From contig JAUXWC010000281.1 of assembly GCA_030685025.1 (NCBI GenBank), positions 161,489 to 225,488 on the forward strand: a stretch of 64,000 nucleotides of DNA. The letters are read 5' to 3'. Origin of the DNA: Rhodoferax sp. (GTDB lineage Bacteria; Pseudomonadota; Gammaproteobacteria; Burkholderiales; Burkholderiaceae_C). Shown piece by piece: positions 7,806 to 16,315 of this stretch (positions are counted from its first letter, which is position 1; each line of letters starts with the position of its first letter). Both the position numbers and the translations under genes were made by a program. Under the pieces are notes generated by a model. It had not been told where the DNA came from. It worked only from the letters and a program-made list of their open reading frames with translations, and searched no databases.

Positions 7806-7837
7806 CATCGAGGGTTCGAATCCCTCCGTTTCCGCCA
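7806..7837 (+). other. Attachment site: 3' end of a tRNA gene (Ser-like)
   Basis: ATCGAGGGTTCGAATCCCTC is a complete T-arm (GAGGG/CCCTC around TTCGAAT), followed by a 7-nt acceptor strand, discriminator G and CCA at 7835-7837. The matching 5' acceptor strand (GGAAACG) and the D and anticodon arms are not found upstream, so this is a 3' fragment. The preceding GAGCCTC hints at a long variable arm as in tRNA-Ser, but the isotype is uncertain. It is adjacent to the integrase, so it is read as one att site of the integrated element, with the chromosome continuing to the right. Confidence 0.7.
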
Positions 7838-7883
7838 AACGCGCTTGTTTGAAGCGGCTCAAGCCGCCTCACGCTGCGTCAAT

Positions 7884-7922
7884 GAAGCCCCGTTAGCCAC
7901 GTGCTGCGGGGCTTCGTTGTTT
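7884..7922 (+). terminator. Rho-independent terminator downstream of the tRNA end
   Basis: GAAGCCCCG (7884-7892) pairs with CGGGGCTTC (7907-7915) across a 14-nt loop, followed by GTTGTTT. It would serve the original tRNA transcript. It may also act against the convergent minus-strand gene ending at 7972. Confidence 0.75.
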
Positions 7923-7971
7923 CTGGTCGGAAGTTCGACTTGGGGCGGCGTTCCGGCTGCGGGTCACCGGT

Positions 7972-8703
7972 TCAGCGCAACTCGCCGACGCGACTGTCCA
8001 ATGGAACGACGAAGGAATTGGGTTGCCAGCCGGTCGACAACTGGCTGTCAAAGGAGTCCTGCACATCGCTGATCTTGGCTTCGAGCCGGCCGGCATCGGT
8101 GTTCTTGCTTTGCCCGTGTCGTTGGCGCATCACGGCCGCTTGCAGGTTGGCGCGGGTCTGATTGAACTCGCTGTCCAGATCCTCTCTGCCGTGGTTCATG
8201 TGGGCTTGATCGCCCAGGAATGCAACGCGAATATCGCCAACCCCAGGCAACTGGTCCGCGTCGATCACCCAGTAACGAATGTTGCACTGCGACAGCAGTG
8301 TGTGCTTAAGTGTCTGGTTGCTCAATGACAGGCCGGCTGGACCGGGCACGTCAACGCAGCCGATCACCTTACCCTCGGCGGTGCAGACGGTAAACGAGCA
8401 GTAGACGCCCCGCAGCACCTCAAACCAGTGGTGGACCCCCTCTTTGCTGGACGGTACGGTGAACCGTGTAATGGGCATCTTCACCATGACATGGTGGTCA
8501 AGGAAGGAGCGAATCAGCCAGCGCCATACCTTGCGCTCGCGTGAATTGACAACACTTCGGTAGGCCAGCGGCCATTGCTTCGGGATGCGGCGCCTGGACA
8601 GGTTGATTGTTCGCTGTCGCCACGCGTGGACCATGGCCCCCAGCACCATGCCGATCACCAAGGCAGAAGCGCTCGCCAACCAAACTGAGTATTTATCCAT
8701 CAA
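7972..8703 (-). CDS. DUF2726-like membrane-anchored protein, 243 aa
   Basis: Residues ~5-27 form one transmembrane segment (ASALVIGMVLGAMVHAW) followed by a basic stretch, so the rest is probably cytoplasmic. Residues ~50-170 resemble DUF2726-type, nuclease-fold-like domains: NSRERKVWRWL, then an ITRF segment, a beta hairpin with FTVCTAEGKVIGCVDV, and an SNQTLKHTLLSQCNIRYWVID segment where the family has its late Asp/Lys and helix. The family function is unknown. The C-terminal third is polar and probably disordered. Two consecutive Met codons (8703, 8700) make the start ambiguous by one residue. Confidence 0.5.
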   Translation of the reverse strand: MMDKYSVWLASASALVIGMVLGAMVHAWRQRTINLSRRRIPKQWPLAYRSVVNSRERKVWRWLIRSFLDHHVMVKMPITRFTVPSSKEGVHHWFEVLRGVYCSFTVCTAEGKVIGCVDVPGPAGLSLSNQTLKHTLLSQCNIRYWVIDADQLPGVGDIRVAFLGDQAHMNHGREDLDSEFNQTRANLQAAVMRQRHGQSKNTDAGRLEAKISDVQDSFDSQLSTGWQPNSFVVPLDSRVGELR

Positions 8704-8801
8704 ATTGCCGGTGCCTTAGTTCTTCCGAAAAAGTGTAACCAGCTTTGTCAAATCAAGTCAGAGTAACTGGGGTGTACCGGTCGCATTGCGAACTATCTCA
8801 C

Positions 8802-8834
8802 AAAAATAGCCAAGCGGCCCGGGTCGAACCGGGC
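8802..8834 (-). terminator. Terminator of the HD-GYP regulator gene
   Basis: On the minus strand, GCCCGG pairs with CCGGGC across a 6-nt loop (8817-8834). It is followed within a few bases by a T-rich run (complement of CAAAAATA at 8801-8808). It lies 42 bp after the stop of the 8876-10432 gene. Confidence 0.6.
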
Positions 8835-8875
8835 AGGAGCTGGGGCGGTGGGAGGTCCAGGCGACGACTTGGGCA

Positions 8876-10432
8876 TCAGCCGGATCGATGCCGGCCGACG
8901 GGTATATCGCGGTAGATCGCCTCGATGGCAGAACGTTCGGCGATGAGGATGTCAACCAAAGCCGGGTCGAAGTGGTGCCCGCGTTGTGCCTCGATGTGGG
9001 CCATCGTGGCGTCCAGAGTCCAAGCCGGCCGATGGCAGGACGGGCACAACAGCGAGTCGACCACGTCTGCCAGCGCCGCGATCCGGGCAACCTGCTCGAT
9101 CCCAGCACCCGCCAGTCCATCTGGATAGCCGGAGCCGTCCCACTTTTCGTGGTGCTGGTGCGCGACGATGGCGCCGATCTGGTGCATCCGGCAGTTGGAC
9201 TGAGACAGAAGATCGCGACCCACCACGCAGTGGGTCTGCACGTCTCGCCATTCCTGCTGGTCAAGCGGTCCGGGTTTGGTCAGGATGTGGTGCGCCACGG
9301 CCACCTTGCCGACGTCGTGCAGGGTCGCCGCGCCACGGAGCATTTCGACATCGCGTTCGGACAGGTCCAGTCGCGAGGCCAGCAGCGCCGCGATGGCCCC
9401 AACGCGTTGAACGTGGCCACTGGCATCCTCACTTCGCTGTTCAATGGCTTGGGCCAGAATGGCGATCGTCTGGCGCTGCGTTTTTTCGATTTCCTCGCGG
9501 ATCAACAAGCCCTCATAGGTGATGGCGACGTTCGATGAGAACAAACCCAGTAGCTCGCGCGCGTCATCGGTGATTTCGTTGGCGAACTGCATGTAGATCA
9601 CGCTTTCGCTGCCCCCGCTTGTCTGGTAGTAGCCGCAGAAATAGCGCGTCCCGTGGTGGCCCCGGTGGGTCTCCATCGAACGCAGAATGGCCTTGCGAAC
9701 TTCGTCTGGCAGGTTGTCGATCTCCTGGTCAATCAGCAGACTGGAATAGCCGGCGGTGGCGGCCAGGACCGTGATGTGTCCGTCGGCCGTGGCGGCGCTG
9801 TATGCGGTGGTACGGCTGGCGCACACGCCTTCACCTTCAAGCCCGAGCAGGTAGTTGAGCTGCTCCAGCACCGCTGAGGCGAAGCTGCGCAGGCTGCGGG
9901 AGTCGCCGACTCTGGTGATGGCCTCCACGGAGCGACGCAGGCCGACGCGCGCGTGTTCGATGCGCATCAGATCCCGGTAAGCGCGCAGCCCGGCATAGAA
10001 GGCGGTGATCAGCTTGCGTCGTGTCAGCTCGGTCTTTTCCTTGTAGTCATTGATGTCGTAGTCGCGTATCACTTGTTCCTCGGGGGCCTGTCCGGCTTGC
10101 CCGGTTCGCAGCACGATTCGGACCATGAGGTTGCGCAGATCTTCCCGAATGAATCGCGCCAGTTCAAGGCCTGCCCGTTCGTTTTCCATGACGACGTCGA
10201 GCAGAATCAGGGCGATATCGGAGCGCTGCGTCAATACGGCTTTGGCCTCCGCGGCGCTGTAGCAATCCAGGAACTTGATGGCACGGCCGTCCATTCGGAA
10301 GTCGGCCATGACCAGCTTGGTGACATCGTGCACGCCGGGTTCGTCATCGACGATCAGCACCAACCAGGGGTCCAGCGTGGTGCCGGGGTCGGTGTCATGC
10401 GGCTCGTCGCAAAAGACCAGGTTGTCTGACAT
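8876..10432 (-). CDS. Response regulator with DUF3369 and HD-GYP domains, 518 aa
   Basis: Predicted cyclic-di-GMP phosphodiesterase controlled by phosphorylation. The receiver domain spans about residues 22-150 (LVLIVDDEPG, phospho-acceptor in LILLDVVME). A DUF3369-type GAF-like linker follows to about 330. The HD-GYP domain occupies ~335-500, with the metal-binding LHDVGKV, a second His segment QHHEKWD and GSGYPDGL intact. The ATG at 10432 (MSDNLVF) has GGAAG 8 nt upstream; an in-frame start at 10564 lacks a site. It is divergent from the pilus cluster (258 bp apart), and MSHA-type pili are known c-di-GMP targets, so a functional link is plausible but inferred. Confidence 0.85.
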   Translation of the reverse strand: MSDNLVFCDEPHDTDPGTTLDPWLVLIVDDEPGVHDVTKLVMADFRMDGRAIKFLDCYSAAEAKAVLTQRSDIALILLDVVMENERAGLELARFIREDLRNLMVRIVLRTGQAGQAPEEQVIRDYDINDYKEKTELTRRKLITAFYAGLRAYRDLMRIEHARVGLRRSVEAITRVGDSRSLRSFASAVLEQLNYLLGLEGEGVCASRTTAYSAATADGHITVLAATAGYSSLLIDQEIDNLPDEVRKAILRSMETHRGHHGTRYFCGYYQTSGGSESVIYMQFANEITDDARELLGLFSSNVAITYEGLLIREEIEKTQRQTIAILAQAIEQRSEDASGHVQRVGAIAALLASRLDLSERDVEMLRGAATLHDVGKVAVAHHILTKPGPLDQQEWRDVQTHCVVGRDLLSQSNCRMHQIGAIVAHQHHEKWDGSGYPDGLAGAGIEQVARIAALADVVDSLLCPSCHRPAWTLDATMAHIEAQRGHHFDPALVDILIAERSAIEAIYRDIPVGRHRSG

Positions 10433-10690
10433 TGTCAAATCTTCCGCAACAGGAGTGGAGGGAAACTGCCGGTACAGTCTACGGGATAGGTTGAAGCGTG
10501 ACAAGCTCATCGGCTTCAGCTCATCGGCCTCGGAAGAAGACGATCTGATCGCTGGAATTGACATGGCAATTGGTGTCCATCGCGGGGCTTGTCACGGTGC
10601 CGTAGCAACCTACAATGCCTGGTGCGCGCCCTTGGTTTTGGTCGTCGCGGCGCTGCGGCTGTTGGGCGAACTCAGAAAGTTTTTGATCGA

Positions 10691-11221
10691 ATGACACCTT
10701 GTTTGCATGATCTCCGTGGGTCCGCTGATGTGCTTGGTTTGTCGCCAGCGCAACGGGGCTTTACCTTGATTGAGTTGGTCATGGTGTTGATCCTCGTGGG
10801 TGTGCTCGCGGTATTTGCGGCACCGCGTTTCCTGGCGATGAACGACCTCTACGCGAGAGGTTTCCATGACGAAACACTGGCCTACCTTCGTTATGCGCAC
10901 AAAACGGCAATTGCACAGCGGCGCACGGTGTGTGCCACGTTTACCGGAACCAACATGGGGCTCACGGTGGCCGCGGTGGCGGGTGCCACGTCGTGCGGCG
11001 GCACCCTGATTGGCCCCAAGGGCGAGAGCCCTGCCGCGGTCAGCGCCAAGGGCGGTGTGTCCTACAGCGGCACGCCAATCAGCTTTGGTTTCAATGGCCT
11101 TGGCCAACCGATCGACAACGCCGGGCTGGTGTTGGGTGCGGTGGATTTGCCGCTGATCCAGGTGACCGGCGCGAGCAACAGCATTACGGTCGAGCCAGGA
11201 ACGGGCTATGTGCACGAGTAG
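10691..11221 (+). CDS. mshC: MshC-like minor pseudopilin, 176 aa
   Basis: Type IV prepilin-like protein. The prepilin peptidase motif RG/FTLIELVMV is followed by a ~20-residue hydrophobic helix. The N-terminal leader before the cut is about 24 residues and ends in SPAQRG. The rest is a globular pilin head with an alpha1 helix and beta-strand repeats (FGFNGLGQPIDNAG is typical of MshC/FimT-like minor pilins). The ATG at 10691 has no strong ribosome site and later starts cannot be excluded, but it keeps the leader. First gene of the msh run; it overlaps mshD by 14 nt. It sits in the inner membrane and then in the pilus tip or initiation complex. Confidence 0.7.
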   Translation: MTPCLHDLRGSADVLGLSPAQRGFTLIELVMVLILVGVLAVFAAPRFLAMNDLYARGFHDETLAYLRYAHKTAIAQRRTVCATFTGTNMGLTVAAVAGATSCGGTLIGPKGESPAAVSAKGGVSYSGTPISFGFNGLGQPIDNAGLVLGAVDLPLIQVTGASNSITVEPGTGYVHE

Positions 11222-11693
11222 GGCGCGGTCCTGGCAATCTGGTTTCTCGCTGGTCGAGCTGATCCTCTTCATCGTCGTGGTGTCGGTGGGTATCGTGGGC
11301 ATCCTCAAGGTGATGGATGTCTCGGTCAAGTCCAGTGCCGACCCGATGGTGCGCAAGCAAGCGATGGCTTTGGCCGAATCGGTCCTGGAGGAAGTCCTGA
11401 TCAAGGCCTACTGTGATCCGGACGGTGTAAGCGGCGAGACCACGCGTGACGCGATGGACGATGTGCGCGACTTCGATGGCATCAACGAGACCATTCCCGC
11501 GGGGCCGAGGTTTTTGGGCATGCCAGCCTCGCTCACGGGTTACACGATCGAGGTCAAGGTGCCCGAAGCCTTCGTATTGCTGGGAACCGTGCAGGCCAAA
11601 CAGGTGACGGTGACCGTGACGCGGGGCACTGAGTCGATCACCCTGGTGGGTTATCGCACACGTTATGGCACTGATCGGGCCTGCCCAGCATGA
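11208..11693 (+). CDS. mshD: MshD-like minor prepilin, 161 aa
   Basis: The cut site SG/FSLVELILF and the hydrophobic helix begin at about residue 11, so the leader is short and basic (MCTSRARSWQSG). The head contains LAESVLEEVLIKAYCDPDG, as expected for MshD/PilV-type minor pilins. It starts inside the 3' end of mshC and its stop overlaps the mshO start as ATGA, so it is translationally coupled on both sides. Role: minor pilus component in assembly priming. Confidence 0.7.
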   Translation: MCTSRARSWQSGFSLVELILFIVVVSVGIVGILKVMDVSVKSSADPMVRKQAMALAESVLEEVLIKAYCDPDGVSGETTRDAMDDVRDFDGINETIPAGPRFLGMPASLTGYTIEVKVPEAFVLLGTVQAKQVTVTVTRGTESITLVGYRTRYGTDRACPA

Positions 11694-12622
11694 AGCGCGG
11701 TTTGCCATGGGTCCGGACCATGCGGGGCTTCACCCTGATCGAAATGGTCATGGTGATCATCATCCTCGGCGTGATTGGCGCCATCGTGGCGGTGTTCATG
11801 AAGAAGCCGGTCGACGCTTACTTTGACACTGGCAGGCGCGCCGCCCTCACGGACGTGGCCGATACGGCAGTACGGCGCATCGGGCGCGATGTGCGCCGCG
11901 CCTTGCCCAACAGCCTGCGCCTGCCATTGGCGGGCGATCAGTGCATTGAGTTCATCCCGACCAAGACCGGGGGGCGTTACCGCGCCTTGCCCGATACCGC
12001 GCCTGGCGCCCCAGCGCCGGGTGAGTTGGACTTTGCCGCAGTCGATGCCAGCTTCAACATGCTGGGTGACAACGCCGCATTGCCGCCTGATCAGCGCATC
12101 GCCGCTGGCGATCTGATTGCGGTTTATAACCTCGGGATTGCTGGCGCCAATGCCTACAACCAGGACAACACCGACACGGTCAGCGCCGCACCCGGCCTTG
12201 TGCCCAGCCGCGTGGTAGGCACCACGACCTACGGTACCGAGACCTCCATCATCACCGCTGGCCGGCTCACGCCGTACCCCCTGGCTTCTCCCAACAACCG
12301 CTTTCACGTGATTCCAGCGGCGGAGCATGTCGTGACTTATGTGTGCGCCAATCTTGGTGAGAACACGGGCAAGCTCTATCGCTATGCGCGGCCCCTGGTC
12401 GCACCCTACGCCACGCCTGCCAGTTGCCCTGCGGAGCCGCTGCCAGCCGGAACGCCGGTGCTGGCCCGCAACGTGACCGCGTGCAGTTTTGTCTACACCG
12501 ACGTGGTCAATAACAACGCCTTTCTGCATCGCAACGGCCTGCTGCAAGTCAGGCTGGAGCTGACCCGGGCCAACGAGACCGTCAGTCTGTACCACGAGGT
12601 CAACGTCGACAACACGCCATGA
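11690..12622 (+). CDS. mshO: MshO-like minor prepilin, 310 aa
   Basis: A short leader ending MRG, then FTLIEMVMVIIILGVIGAI: a class III prepilin signal with Glu5 present. At 310 residues it is the largest prepilin in the cluster, consistent with MshO/PilW/GspJ-type tip components. After the helix it has the typical DTAVRRIGRDVRRALPNSLR region of MshO-like proteins. The head carries paired cysteines (for example CANLGENTG and ACSF). The ATGA overlaps with both mshD and mshP place it in the same operon. Confidence 0.75.
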   Translation: MKRGLPWVRTMRGFTLIEMVMVIIILGVIGAIVAVFMKKPVDAYFDTGRRAALTDVADTAVRRIGRDVRRALPNSLRLPLAGDQCIEFIPTKTGGRYRALPDTAPGAPAPGELDFAAVDASFNMLGDNAALPPDQRIAAGDLIAVYNLGIAGANAYNQDNTDTVSAAPGLVPSRVVGTTTYGTETSIITAGRLTPYPLASPNNRFHVIPAAEHVVTYVCANLGENTGKLYRYARPLVAPYATPASCPAEPLPAGTPVLARNVTACSFVYTDVVNNNAFLHRNGLLQVRLELTRANETVSLYHEVNVDNTP

Positions 12623-13032
12623 GCCGCCATCGCAAGCACACCGGCTTTGCAGCCATCGCCGCGATCTTTCTGCTGGTGTTGTTGGCGGCGCTCGGCGCGT
12701 TCATGCTGAGTTTTTCCAACACGCAGCAGCTCACCTCGGCGCAGGACGTTCAGGGCTCGCGCGCCTACTGGGCGGCGCGTGCGGGGCTGGAGTGGGGTTT
12801 GGCGGGGGTCGACGCATCCGTGGCGACCATGCCATCGGCCACCTGCCCGCTCACGGCGCAGCCTGCCACCATCAATGGTTTCGCGCTGGCATTCGTCTGT
12901 GACAGGCGGGTTTACACCGAGGACGGTGTGGATCGAATCGTTTTTCGCCTGACGGCCGCCGCCTCGGGCGGCGGCGCGGTGGGCAGCGTCGGCTATATTG
13001 AGCGCAGCGTGTCGGCGTCGGTGGAGTATTGA
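12619..13032 (+). CDS. mshP: MshP-like pilus protein, 137 aa
   Basis: The N-terminus HTGFAAIAAIFLLVLLAALG resembles a degenerate prepilin/PilX signal: a Gly-Phe junction, but Ala instead of Glu at position 5. Residues ~30-60 read SFSNTQQLTSAQDVQGSRAY followed by WAARAGLEWG, the MshP/PilX hallmark. The head has Cys residues that could pair (CPLTAQ, FVCDRR). Overlaps mshO by 4 nt; 20 bp before mshQ. Minor pilin or assembly factor in the inner membrane. Confidence 0.7.
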   Translation: MSRHRKHTGFAAIAAIFLLVLLAALGAFMLSFSNTQQLTSAQDVQGSRAYWAARAGLEWGLAGVDASVATMPSATCPLTAQPATINGFALAFVCDRRVYTEDGVDRIVFRLTAAASGGGAVGSVGYIERSVSASVEY

Positions 13033-13052
13033 GTGCGAACAGAGGCAAACCC

Positions 13053-16000
13053 ATGAAGCAATCGGTTCGGTCGATTGGCGAGCGTTTGAATGGTCCGGGG
13101 CGTCGTGCGCGCGGCTTTGGCTGGACACGGGCGGCGCTGCTGAGTGCCGCGGTCTTGGGCGGATCGACGCTTCACGCCGCGCTGATTGAGTTCAACAGCA
13201 CGGGCGGCACCACGGCGACCGATGGCCTGCACTTCTACATCGAAGACACCACCAAGATACAGGTCAGGCGGCTCAATAACACGGGCCAGGTGTATGCGCC
13301 AGATGCCATACCGCCCAGTGCCAGACTGGACAACGGCGTCTTCATCCGCGCCAACGAGCGGGTGTACGGACCCAGCCACACGGTCGGTGGCGGCTATACG
13401 TCCAGCGGGAGCATGTTCAACACCTACAGTATCACGGCCGCGTCGCCGGCCAACCCGACGACACCGGGCGTGCAGCAGACCGCCACGGGCAGCTTTGGCA
13501 TCACGGCGGGGCCACAGGTCTCGGTGCAGTGGAAGTACACCACGCCGCTGGACTTTCTGACTGCCGAGGTGACGCTGACGATCCCGGCCGGGTACCCGGT
13601 CAGCATCGCCAATCCGGTGCGCTACTACCACGTGTTCGACACCTACCTAGGTGGCAGCGACAACGGCTGCGGTGTGTCCTTTGTCGACACCAATGGCAAG
13701 CGCGTTATTGGCACGTATCCGCCAGCGTCGGGCACGACCTGCCCGTCGAGCACCAGCATCCCCGCTGGCGTATCGGTGGTGGAGTCGTTTCGCGAGCGAA
13801 GCGGCCGCCCATTTTCCTTCTACTGTGCCTCGGGCTGGGCCAGCTTCTTCGACACGTCGACACCCAATTGCTCGGTGCGGCAAGCCGCCGTGATGAGCAA
13901 CACGGTGGTGACCACCTACCAGGACACCGGCATCGGTGTGGAGTTCGACTTCACCGCCGTGGGAACCTACACCTTCAGCTACGACTTCGTGGTCGGCTCG
14001 CCCAATGTGCCGCCCTATGATCACCTGGAGATTCGCCACGACGGCAGCGGCACCCTGTGCCCGGAGAGCGTCACAGTGCTGGCCTGCACCTCGGCCACGG
14101 TGCCCTGTCCTCCCGCCAACATCGTCAACACCGGCACCCTGACTGGGGCGGTCACAACCACGCCGACGACGCCGGCGGTCACCAAGACGCCCGCCACGTT
14201 TTCCATCGGTACGGGAATGCCGACGCAAGATGTCGTGCTCCAGTCGGCCGCGCCAGGGGGTGCCTTCACCCTGGGCACCAGCGGCCTGAGCACGGTGCCG
14301 CTCAATGGAACCAAGTGCTGGAATACCGCGACCTCGACGCAAAGTTGCACCCTGACGATCGCCAACACCCCGTGTGTCAGCAACTATGAATGCTTGGAGA
14401 CCGGGCTTACCTATAACAACCTGGTCAGTTCCCCGGCCTTGCGCAACCCGCTGTACACCAAATTGACGGGCACGCCCTTCAAATTCGATGTGGTCGCCCT
14501 GCAAAGCAGCGGAGCGCCGGCAAGCACCTATACCGCCGCCGCCAACGTGACGGTGGAGCTGTTTGACGACAGCGCCTCGCCAGCGCCGACCTGCAGCGCC
14601 TATGCCAGTCCGGTGGCCAGTCAGGCCATCACCTTTGCGGCAGGCGACCTCGGGCGCAAGACGCTGACGACCGATGTGAATTTGCCCAACGCCTACGGCA
14701 AGCTGCGCTGCCGGGTGCGTGACACCAACCTGTCGCCAACCGTGTTTGGTTGCTCCTCGGATAATTTTGCCGTCAGGCCCCAGCAGTTCACGGTCACTGC
14801 GCCAACCATGACTAACGCAACGCTGACGGGCACGCCCAAGGCGGTGGCGGGCACTGCTTTCACGCTGGACGCCGGTGCCGGGGTGGCGGCGGGGTACAGC
14901 GGCACGGTGCCGGCGCTGGATACCACCAAGGTTCAGGACCATGCGAGTGCGACCATCGCGGGCGGTACTTTGTCTGGCGCTTTCGCAGCCGGGACCGGCG
15001 CCAAGGCCAGCGGGGCAGCGTTCAAGTACCTGGATGTGGGCAACATCAGGTTCTTGCTGGATGCGGTGGTGGACAGCAGTTTTACCAGCATCGATCAGCC
15101 CAATGATTGCGTGCCGGGTAGTACCTCGGCCACGCTGGTTGGCGGCAAGTATGGCTGCAGCATCGGCAGCGCCGCGTCGCCTCTGTTCGGGCGGTGGTAC
15201 CCCAGCCACTATTCATTCGCAGGCACGCTGACTCCGGCCTGTGCGGCGGGGGGCTTCACCTACATGGGTCAGGATGCCCTGCTGGTCAATCTGACCTTGA
15301 AGGCCCATGCGTCCACCGGGGCCGCTGCTGCCGCCACCGATCCAGTGGCGAGCCGCTACACATCAGGTGCGATTCCGGTCGGTAGCCTGGCTTCGGTCAC
15401 GATCAGCGGCGACAACGGTGGCGCGGCGGTGGCGGTAACCCGACTCACCAACCCGGCATTTCCGGCCATGCCCAACACGGCCTTGTGGACGGCCGGGCAG
15501 TTTCAGATCAACGATAGCTATTCGTTTGCCAAGCTGGTCGGGGGGCCCGATGGCCCGTATGACGCGTTCAAGCTGATGGCCGCTCTGACCGACCCCGATG
15601 CCAGCGTCCTGATTGGACTAGCGGCGCAAAAGGAAACCAACCCTAGCGCCATTCGCCATGGCCGCTTGCGCCTGCAAAATGCGTATGGATCGGAGTTGCT
15701 GGCCCTGCCGGTTCCCCTGGAGGCACAGTACTGGAAAGCAGGCAGTTACTACGCAACCAACACGCTGGACAACTGCACGCAGATTCCGGCCTCCAGTATC
15801 GTCATGGATGGCTGGGTCGGGCAACTCGCCGCCTGTGAAACGCAGCTTTCGCCCGTGGGCAACCTTGCCTTGACTGGCGGGCGGTATCTCAGTGCCGTGT
15901 CGCCATTTGGACCTGGCCTGACTTTGTCCCGCCCCGGCGCGGGCAACACGGGCAGCGCCAACCTCAGGGTCAACGTCGGCGCAGCCTCAGTGGGAAGCAC

Positions 16001-16127
16001 TTGCATCGCGCCGGCGCCGTCGGTGGACACACCCGCCAACCTGCCCTGGTTCGGCCCCAATCTTGGCGCCAAGGCCACGTTTGGGGTCCACAAGTCTCCT
16101 CTGATTTACCGCCGTGAGAACTATTGA
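13053..16127 (+). CDS. mshQ: MshQ-like large secreted protein (DUF6701 type), 1024 aa
   Basis: The ATG at 13053 has AGAGG 7 nt upstream; a TTG at 13029 in the same frame overlaps mshP. Residues ~28-48 form a signal peptide (LLSAAVLGGSTLHAA). The body is beta-rich and Thr/Ser/Gly-rich with many Cys, including DHLEIRHDGSGTLCPESVTV at about residue 330, a hallmark of MshQ/DUF6701 proteins. The last residues (ATFGVHKSPLIYRREN) match the usual MshQ ending, so the gene is complete. Probably an exported adhesin-like or tip-associated pilus component. A long open frame on the opposite strand (13647-15209) is a composition artefact. Confidence 0.75.
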   Translation: MKQSVRSIGERLNGPGRRARGFGWTRAALLSAAVLGGSTLHAALIEFNSTGGTTATDGLHFYIEDTTKIQVRRLNNTGQVYAPDAIPPSARLDNGVFIRANERVYGPSHTVGGGYTSSGSMFNTYSITAASPANPTTPGVQQTATGSFGITAGPQVSVQWKYTTPLDFLTAEVTLTIPAGYPVSIANPVRYYHVFDTYLGGSDNGCGVSFVDTNGKRVIGTYPPASGTTCPSSTSIPAGVSVVESFRERSGRPFSFYCASGWASFFDTSTPNCSVRQAAVMSNTVVTTYQDTGIGVEFDFTAVGTYTFSYDFVVGSPNVPPYDHLEIRHDGSGTLCPESVTVLACTSATVPCPPANIVNTGTLTGAVTTTPTTPAVTKTPATFSIGTGMPTQDVVLQSAAPGGAFTLGTSGLSTVPLNGTKCWNTATSTQSCTLTIANTPCVSNYECLETGLTYNNLVSSPALRNPLYTKLTGTPFKFDVVALQSSGAPASTYTAAANVTVELFDDSASPAPTCSAYASPVASQAITFAAGDLGRKTLTTDVNLPNAYGKLRCRVRDTNLSPTVFGCSSDNFAVRPQQFTVTAPTMTNATLTGTPKAVAGTAFTLDAGAGVAAGYSGTVPALDTTKVQDHASATIAGGTLSGAFAAGTGAKASGAAFKYLDVGNIRFLLDAVVDSSFTSIDQPNDCVPGSTSATLVGGKYGCSIGSAASPLFGRWYPSHYSFAGTLTPACAAGGFTYMGQDALLVNLTLKAHASTGAAAAATDPVASRYTSGAIPVGSLASVTISGDNGGAAVAVTRLTNPAFPAMPNTALWTAGQFQINDSYSFAKLVGGPDGPYDAFKLMAALTDPDASVLIGLAAQKETNPSAIRHGRLRLQNAYGSELLALPVPLEAQYWKAGSYYATNTLDNCTQIPASSIVMDGWVGQLAACETQLSPVGNLALTGGRYLSAVSPFGPGLTLSRPGAGNTGSANLRVNVGAASVGSTCIAPAPSVDTPANLPWFGPNLGAKATFGVHKSPLIYRRENY

Positions 16128-16315
16128 TGACCTGGACTGTGAGCCGATTCACGGCACAATGTACTCTGTCATTGATTCTGATGCCTTCATTGGTGTTTAA
16201 GCTACTAAAATAAGAGCAAATGAGCCGGATTGCCACTTTCTGCAGCGTTCCAAACATGATTCAACCATTGTTGCCTGGCTGGGTTGCGCCGACTATCTGG
16301 GGGGGGCGCTGACCC

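Larger units (their letters stand above)
1..7837. mobile_element. End of an integrative (mobilizable) element inserted in a tRNA gene
   Basis: The stretch begins inside a relaxase-like gene, continues through small unrecognised genes and two secreted-protein genes, and ends with a tyrosine recombinase gene. The recombinase start codon lies about 150 bp from a tRNA 3' fragment at 7806-7837. An integrase next to a tRNA 3' end is the classic layout of a site-specifically integrated element. Genes to the right (pilus, respiration) are ordinary chromosome, so the boundary is placed at the tRNA end. The left end is outside the window. Whether it still transfers is unknown: no type IV secretion genes are visible here. 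Confidence 0.6.

Noticed and set aside
7760..7837. Complete tRNA gene
   Set aside because: Only the T-arm and acceptor 3' strand are present; no 5' acceptor, D or anticodon arms match.
13647..15209. 520-residue minus-strand frame inside mshQ
   Set aside because: It is antisense to a gene with a clear signal peptide and MshQ hallmarks, and its translation is Gly/Arg/His-rich and unlike any fold.
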